Assembly (NCBI RefSeq): GCF_047301505.1
Contig: NZ_CP154840.1
Span: 1,674,001-1,738,000 of the forward strand
Length of the DNA stretch: 64,000 bases
Reading direction: 5' to 3'
From: Lysinibacillus_B sp031181585
GTDB taxonomy: Bacteria > Bacillota > Bacilli > Bacillales_A > Planococcaceae
Shown: in pieces, positions 59,921 through 64,000 of the stretch
Layout: each line of letters begins with the position of its first letter
Numbering within the stretch: the first letter of the stretch is position 1
Notes under the pieces: model-generated
What the model was told of the DNA's origin: nothing
Database searches by the model: none
Seen by the model: only the letters and a program-made list of their open reading frames with translations
Program-made: the position numbers and the translations under genes

Positions 59921-60547
59921 CTACATTTTGAAAAGACCGATGAGAATTAACGCGATCCCCGGTAGCAGCGTCAGGTTTTTCATCCACGCCACACTTCTAA
60001 AAATCTTTCCTATGTTGAGCCCGGCTATCACAAAGATTGTACTTGAAATAGTCACAACGATAGAAAACAGAATAGGCGGCAAGTCAATTAATGCAGCGCC
60101 AATACCTGCACCGAAAGAGTCTAGTGATAGGGCAAGCCCTAGGAATAATGCTTCTATCCCGCTAATCTTCCCGGATTTATCAAAGTCAGCTTCCATTGGC
60201 TTTTTCAAGATTTTAATAATAATGGAGAGAGGTTTGATTTCAAATTCGATCACCTTGTAATCTGTTTGCGGCTCACGTGCAGTCCTTTGGGAAGTGATGA
60301 ATTGATAAAGAACCCAGATACCAATCCCGATGAGTATGATTCCGCCGATTCTTTCCCCAGCCTCATACGATATAAATAACTCGATAAATGAACCAAGCAG
60401 CATCGCGAGTAATAAAACCACGAAGGTACAGGATGAAATGATGATAAATGATCTGACAGGAATCGTTACATTTCGCATGCCGTAGGTTAATCCCACTGTA
60501 AAACTATCAAGACTCACTGCAAATCCTAAAATCAATAAAGCAACCAA
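59921..60547 (-). CDS. ytaF: YtaF-type sporulation membrane protein (MntP-like fold)
   Basis: 208 residues, six helices in two repeats, each with the Asp motif of the MntP superfamily: GFAVSLDSFTVGLTYGMRN and GLALSLDSFGAGIGAAL. The soluble loop between them (FEIKPLSIIIKILKKPMEADFDKSGKISGIEA) is specific to YtaF, known in spore formers. MntP relatives export manganese. The start is uncertain: the only in-frame initiator is TTG, and the nearest GGGAG lies 18 bases upstream. Confidence 0.88.
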   Translation of the reverse strand: MVALLILGFAVSLDSFTVGLTYGMRNVTIPVRSFIIISSCTFVVLLLAMLLGSFIELFISYEAGERIGGIILIGIGIWVLYQFITSQRTAREPQTDYKVIEFEIKPLSIIIKILKKPMEADFDKSGKISGIEALFLGLALSLDSFGAGIGAALIDLPPILFSIVVTISSTIFVIAGLNIGKIFRSVAWMKNLTLLPGIALILIGLFKM

Positions 60548-61015
60548 ATCGCTTATTTTTGTTCACTCCCTCTATCAATATTGATGTTTCACTAGCTCAC
60601 GTCCTTTTAAGTACTTGAAAGAGAGCTGAGACGTGCAGGACCATTATAGGTATATGGAAGTTGAGGAAGCGTCGCTAAAGGGAGCCGCTTTGTGAAATAA
60701 CACCTCTTTTATGAGCTGGCTGCGTGTAAGGATGGATCAGTGTGTTCGTTCCCTTTCACGTTTTGGTATATCAATGTGGCTTTTACATAATGTATTTCCG
60801 GGCTTCAAAAAGGCGGGTTTATTTATTACATGAACAGCTGGCGTACTATTGACGGCCATTACATAAAAGGTCTTTATGTTTAGGTTCTAGCTGGTCTTTT
60901 CCTTACAGGTGACATCACTTCCTTATCTTATGTAGGGGGATGGAGTTCCGTGCGAGGCAACTGTGCTTGATGAAAACACACAAAGCTTGGCGGGGAAAGG
61001 AGGGGAGATACAATC
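60548..61015. other. Long gene-free region
   Basis: 468 bases, somewhat less AT-rich than other gaps. No recognised riboswitch, tRNA or promoter of high quality. The last 60 bases lead to the strong ribosome site of the short gene at 61016. The segment around 60930-60990 (GGGGGATGGAGTTCC ... CTTGGCGGGGAAAGG) may be a structured leader. Confidence 0.4.
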
Positions 61016-61168
61016 ATGAGTATTTTTCGTAGTGAAAGGGTCTCTCGACGTCTATGCACATACCGGCTGCCTTATGAAAGCTGGCGAGGCATTTATGAGG
61101 CAGCGATTTGTTCGATAGCGCATCTTCTAGAGCGGGTATCGGAAATCTTTGGGGATGAAGAAAAATAA
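61016..61168 (+). CDS. Short arginine-rich protein (50 residues)
   Basis: ATG follows AAAGGAGGGGAG at good distance. The product is basic at the N-terminus (SERVSRRLCTYRLPYESWRG) and helical with IYEAAICSIAHLLERVSEIFGDEE at the end. A stem-loop terminator lies 20 bases after the stop, so a complete transcription unit is present. No family recognised. Confidence 0.6.
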   Translation: MSIFRSERVSRRLCTYRLPYESWRGIYEAAICSIAHLLERVSEIFGDEEK

Positions 61169-61188
61169 TTTGGTAAATAGGTAAAGAA

Positions 61189-61222
61189 AGTCTGCCGCAG
61201 AAGGATCTTCGGCAGGCTTTAT
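61189..61222 (+). terminator. Terminator after the 50-residue gene
   Basis: GTCTGCCG / CGGCAGGC stem (one wobble) with a 12-base loop, then TTTAT. Confidence 0.72.
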
Positions 61223-61377
61223 ATTTGTGTAAAAGTGTTATTCAGCCCATTGGAGAAGCGGGAGGTGCCTTCCTCTTCCAAATTATTTTTGTAAGCGATG
61301 TTTAACAAATAGTATAAAGGTGGGTATACAGGGTATAAGTTAGTAGCTTGCTAAATGACTTAAGGAGGTGTGAATGT

Positions 61378-61485
61378 ATGAAAGATCAATCAATTGCCGA
61401 GCCTTGCGCCATCAAACATACAAGAAGCAGCAGGAAACAGGATTCTCCCAAATTCCCCGAAAACTATCTCCGTTCTAGAAGATAG
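61378..61485 (+). CDS. Possible 35-residue peptide
   Basis: AAGGAGGTGTGAATGT precedes ATG, one of the strongest ribosome sites in the window. The peptide is strongly basic with a central HTRSSRKQDSPKFPENYLRSRR. It could be a real small protein or a leader for the sugar transporter 175 bases downstream. No terminator hairpin follows clearly. Confidence 0.4.
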   Translation: MKDQSIAEPCAIKHTRSSRKQDSPKFPENYLRSRR

Positions 61486-61660
61486 CAGCTTCAAGAAACC
61501 TTAATTATTACATCTGTAACACATTTTCATTCAGTAACAAGTGCACCTGGAGCAGACATCCTCTTTATTGGCAATAACCTGTGAGGCGAGGAGCGCATGA
61601 AAAGCTACATATACTGCAACAAAAAAGTCTATTAATGGAAACACCTGAAGGAGTGATAGG

Positions 61661-63157
61661 ATGACGAAACCATTATTAGAGGTAAAAGAAATATACAAGA
61701 GTTTTGCAAATAATCATGTATTAAAAGGTGTTAACTTTAATGTTCTACCGGGAGAGGTCCATGTTTTGCTTGGTGAAAATGGCGCTGGTAAATCAACACT
61801 TATCAAAATTTTAACAGGCGCTTATTCAATGGATAAAGGCACTATCCATTGGGAAGGCCAAGCGGTAAAAATCCATACGCCAATCGAAGCGATGGAGCTG
61901 GGTATTGCTACCATCTATCAGGAATTGAATGTTATTAAAGAATTGACAGTCTATGAAAATATATTTTTAGGCCGAGAAGTAAAGAACAGTAAAATGGGTT
62001 TTCTCAATCGTAAACAAATGATTGAAAAAGCACAGGAGCTGCTCATTCGGTTGGGGCAGAACCCAAAGCTGGCAACGATGCCATTAGGTCAATTAGGGTT
62101 AGGTCAGCAGCAGCTTGTCGAAATAGCGAAGGCGCTTATCCTAGAAGCAAAGCTCATTATTATGGACGAGCCTACCTCTTGTTTAAGCGGCAGAGAAGTG
62201 GAACAGCTTTATAAAATTGTAGATCAATTGAGAGCGGAAGGGATTTCAATTATCTTTATTTCTCATAGATTGGAAGAAATTCAGCGTCTCGGCGACCGAA
62301 TTACTATTTTGCGGGATGGCTGCTCCGTTGAAACACTTCCTGTGAGCGAAACTAAACCTGATGAATGGATTGAGTTAATGGTCGGTCGTTCATTAGAAGA
62401 AAAATTTCCTAAAAAACAGTTTGAACGAGGGGATGTAGGCTTTAGTCTAAAGGGCTTTAAGGTCGAAGCATCTCACGCGCCAATTGATTTGGATGTCCAT
62501 TATGGGGAAATTGTTGGGTTGTCAGGGCTGGTTGGTGCAGGCCGGACAGAATTAGCAAGAGCCATTTTTGGAGCAGATAAACGAGCGGGCGGCAAAATAT
62601 TCATCGATGGAAAAGAAGTGAAAATCACCAATCCACGTCAGGCAATCGATGCAGGTATCGCTTTTATAACGGAGGATCGAAAGTCAGAAGGATTGCTGCT
62701 GGATTTACCGCTGGATATCAACGTTTGTTTGGCCAATATGAAAAAGTTTGCAGGGCGGACTAAGCTGTTGAATCTAAACACAATGAAGGAACAGGCAAAA
62801 CGGTATGTGAAGGAGCTGCAGATCAGGCCCAACAATATCGAATTAAATGCCCGGAATTTTAGTGGAGGAAATCAGCAGAAAGTGGTCATTGCAAAATGGC
62901 TTTGTACAAATGCGAAGGTTTTCATATTTGATGAGCCGACACGCGGCATTGATGTCGGAGCGAAGGTGGAAGTTTATCGACTTATGAACAAGCTGGTGGA
63001 AGAAGGGAAAATAGTCATCATGATTTCATCTGATTTACCCGAAATTTTGGGGATGTGTGACCGTGTAATCGTGATGAACACCGGAAGGATCACAGCGGAT
63101 TTACCGATTGCACAAGCAACGCAGGAGCAAGTAATGAGAGCAGCAACTATCGGCTAA
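61661..63157 (+). CDS. Ribose-type sugar ABC importer, ATP-binding protein (RbsA-like)
   Basis: 498 residues with two ABC halves. The first has GENGAGKSTLIKIL, signature LGLGQQQLVEIAKAL and MDEPTSCLS. The second has the degenerate Walker A GLVGAGRTELARAIFG, signature FSGGNQQKVVIAKWL and FDEPTRGIDVGAK. This is the RbsA/MglA/XylG family. Pentose, hexose or related sugars are possible. The permease starts 16 bases later. No rbsR, rbsK or rbsD is seen upstream, and the binding protein is probably beyond the right edge. Confidence 0.94.
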   Translation: MTKPLLEVKEIYKSFANNHVLKGVNFNVLPGEVHVLLGENGAGKSTLIKILTGAYSMDKGTIHWEGQAVKIHTPIEAMELGIATIYQELNVIKELTVYENIFLGREVKNSKMGFLNRKQMIEKAQELLIRLGQNPKLATMPLGQLGLGQQQLVEIAKALILEAKLIIMDEPTSCLSGREVEQLYKIVDQLRAEGISIIFISHRLEEIQRLGDRITILRDGCSVETLPVSETKPDEWIELMVGRSLEEKFPKKQFERGDVGFSLKGFKVEASHAPIDLDVHYGEIVGLSGLVGAGRTELARAIFGADKRAGGKIFIDGKEVKITNPRQAIDAGIAFITEDRKSEGLLLDLPLDINVCLANMKKFAGRTKLLNLNTMKEQAKRYVKELQIRPNNIELNARNFSGGNQQKVVIAKWLCTNAKVFIFDEPTRGIDVGAKVEVYRLMNKLVEEGKIVIMISSDLPEILGMCDRVIVMNTGRITADLPIAQATQEQVMRAATIG

Positions 63158-63172
63158 TAAGGAGAGAATCAT

Positions 63173-64000
63173 ATGGAAAAAGTTACGCAACTATTGGGTG
63201 AAGTAAATGTAGAAGAGCATAAACAGGAAAAGAATTATAAAAATCTATTAGGGAAGTTTGGTTCATTATTTGCACTTATTATTTTGATGATTGTATTAAC
63301 GTTTTTATCCGATAAATTTTTAACCGTTACCAACTTAATGAATATTGCACGGCAATCGACTATTAACGCCCTTTTAGCACTAGGTATGCTTTTGCCTATC
63401 TTAACGGCAGGAATTGATTTATCTGTAGGTTCTATCCTCGCCGTTTCGATTATGGTGATGGGTGTTGTTTCTGTCACAATGGGGATGCACCCTATTCTCG
63501 GTATACTAGTTTGTTTACTGGTAGGTGCTGGATTTGGATTGTTAAATGGTGTGTTATTAACAAAATTACGTTTACCGCACCCATTCATTTCCACGCTAGG
63601 GACAATGAATATCGCACGGGGGCTGGCATTGATCATTACCGGTGCAGCACCGATTGCCGGTTTCCCGTATATGATTCAGTATTTTGGGAGTGAATATGTC
63701 GGACCGATTCCTGTCAGTTTTGTAGTAGTTCTTGTCATTTATTTTATTTTCCATATTTTCTTAACGCGTTCTCAAACGGGTCGTTATATTTATGCCATTG
63801 GGGGCAATAAGGAAGCAGCCCGTCTTTCAGGTATCAATGTAGATAGAGTGCTGATCATCGTCTATACACTTAGCGGATTAATGGCAGGTTTAGCAGGCTT
63901 GATGATGGTAGGCCGTGTTAATTCAGCCTTTCCGTTGGCGGGGTCCGGCTATGAACTAGACGCCATTGCAGCCGTTATTATCGGAGGCGCAAGTTTCTTT
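63173..64000 (+). CDS. Ribose-type sugar ABC importer, permease (RbsC-like, partial)
   Basis: The frame is open from ATG 63173 to the window edge (276 codons). GGAGAG lies nine bases before. A hydrophilic N-terminal stretch of about 25 residues is followed by at least seven helices. Family motifs: LTAGIDLSVGSILAVS, GLLNGVLLTKLRLPHPFISTLGTMNIARG and IYAIGGNKEAARLSGINV. It forms the membrane channel for the ATPase upstream. The last 40-50 residues lie outside the window. Confidence 0.93.
   Translation, partial: MEKVTQLLGEVNVEEHKQEKNYKNLLGKFGSLFALIILMIVLTFLSDKFLTVTNLMNIARQSTINALLALGMLLPILTAGIDLSVGSILAVSIMVMGVVSVTMGMHPILGILVCLLVGAGFGLLNGVLLTKLRLPHPFISTLGTMNIARGLALIITGAAPIAGFPYMIQYFGSEYVGPIPVSFVVVLVIYFIFHIFLTRSQTGRYIYAIGGNKEAARLSGINVDRVLIIVYTLSGLMAGLAGLMMVGRVNSAFPLAGSGYELDAIAAVIIGGASFF

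Overview
The window looks like a chromosome segment of a low-GC, spore-forming member of the Bacillales, most like the Lysinibacillus/Solibacillus group. The support is indirect: strong AGGAGG-type ribosome sites with many TTG and GTG starts, a YtaF-type sporulation membrane protein, a DUF1540 protein, preQ1-I and guanidine-I riboswitches, a Fur box, PdxST and an LXG-type polymorphic toxin. No rRNA, tRNA or CRISPR was seen.

Layout. 1-6.5 kb: the end of a TetR-like gene, a NarL-type two-component pair, an MMPL exporter and small enzymes. 6.9-21.2 kb: c-di-GMP genes (an MHYT-EAL protein and a PAS-GGDEF protein), ahpC-ahpF, a LysE exporter facing an XRE-cupin regulator, mqo, and a decayed IS1182-like transposase lying between two copies of one terminator hairpin. 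21.3-23.4 kb: preQ1-I riboswitch, queF, queC and a VUT-family transporter. 24.0 kb: an orphan YezG-type immunity gene. 25.4-31.1 kb: a hybrid kinase, CheR-type methyltransferase and REC-PP2C phosphatase that match the RsbK/RsbM/RsbY stress-signalling proteins of the Bacillus cereus group, with no sigB, rsbV or rsbW nearby. 32-40.7 kb: acetyltransferases, PhzF, pdxS-pdxT, a PadR-linked ABC exporter with matching palindromes at both ends, and two SMR exporters behind a guanidine-I riboswitch. 40.8-45.7 kb: a Fur-boxed ferredoxin reductase and siderophore ABC importer. 45.8 kb: a CYP152-type P450 peroxygenase.

47.4-56.6 kb is the most unusual part: one apparently intact LXG toxin with its immunity gene, then about seven further toxin-tip/immunity cassettes. 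The toxin parts are truncated, frameshifted or reduced to C-terminal tails, while the immunity genes mostly stay open. The second cassette begins with a near-identical copy of about 280 bp of the LXG gene and carries an EndoU-like tip that is still open. Recombination between the copies could replace the active tip. Two families of recurring terminator hairpins punctuate the array.

57-64 kb: a calcium-type P-ATPase, YtaF, a 1.1-kb stretch with two short possible genes, and the start of a ribose-type sugar ABC transporter that runs off the right edge.
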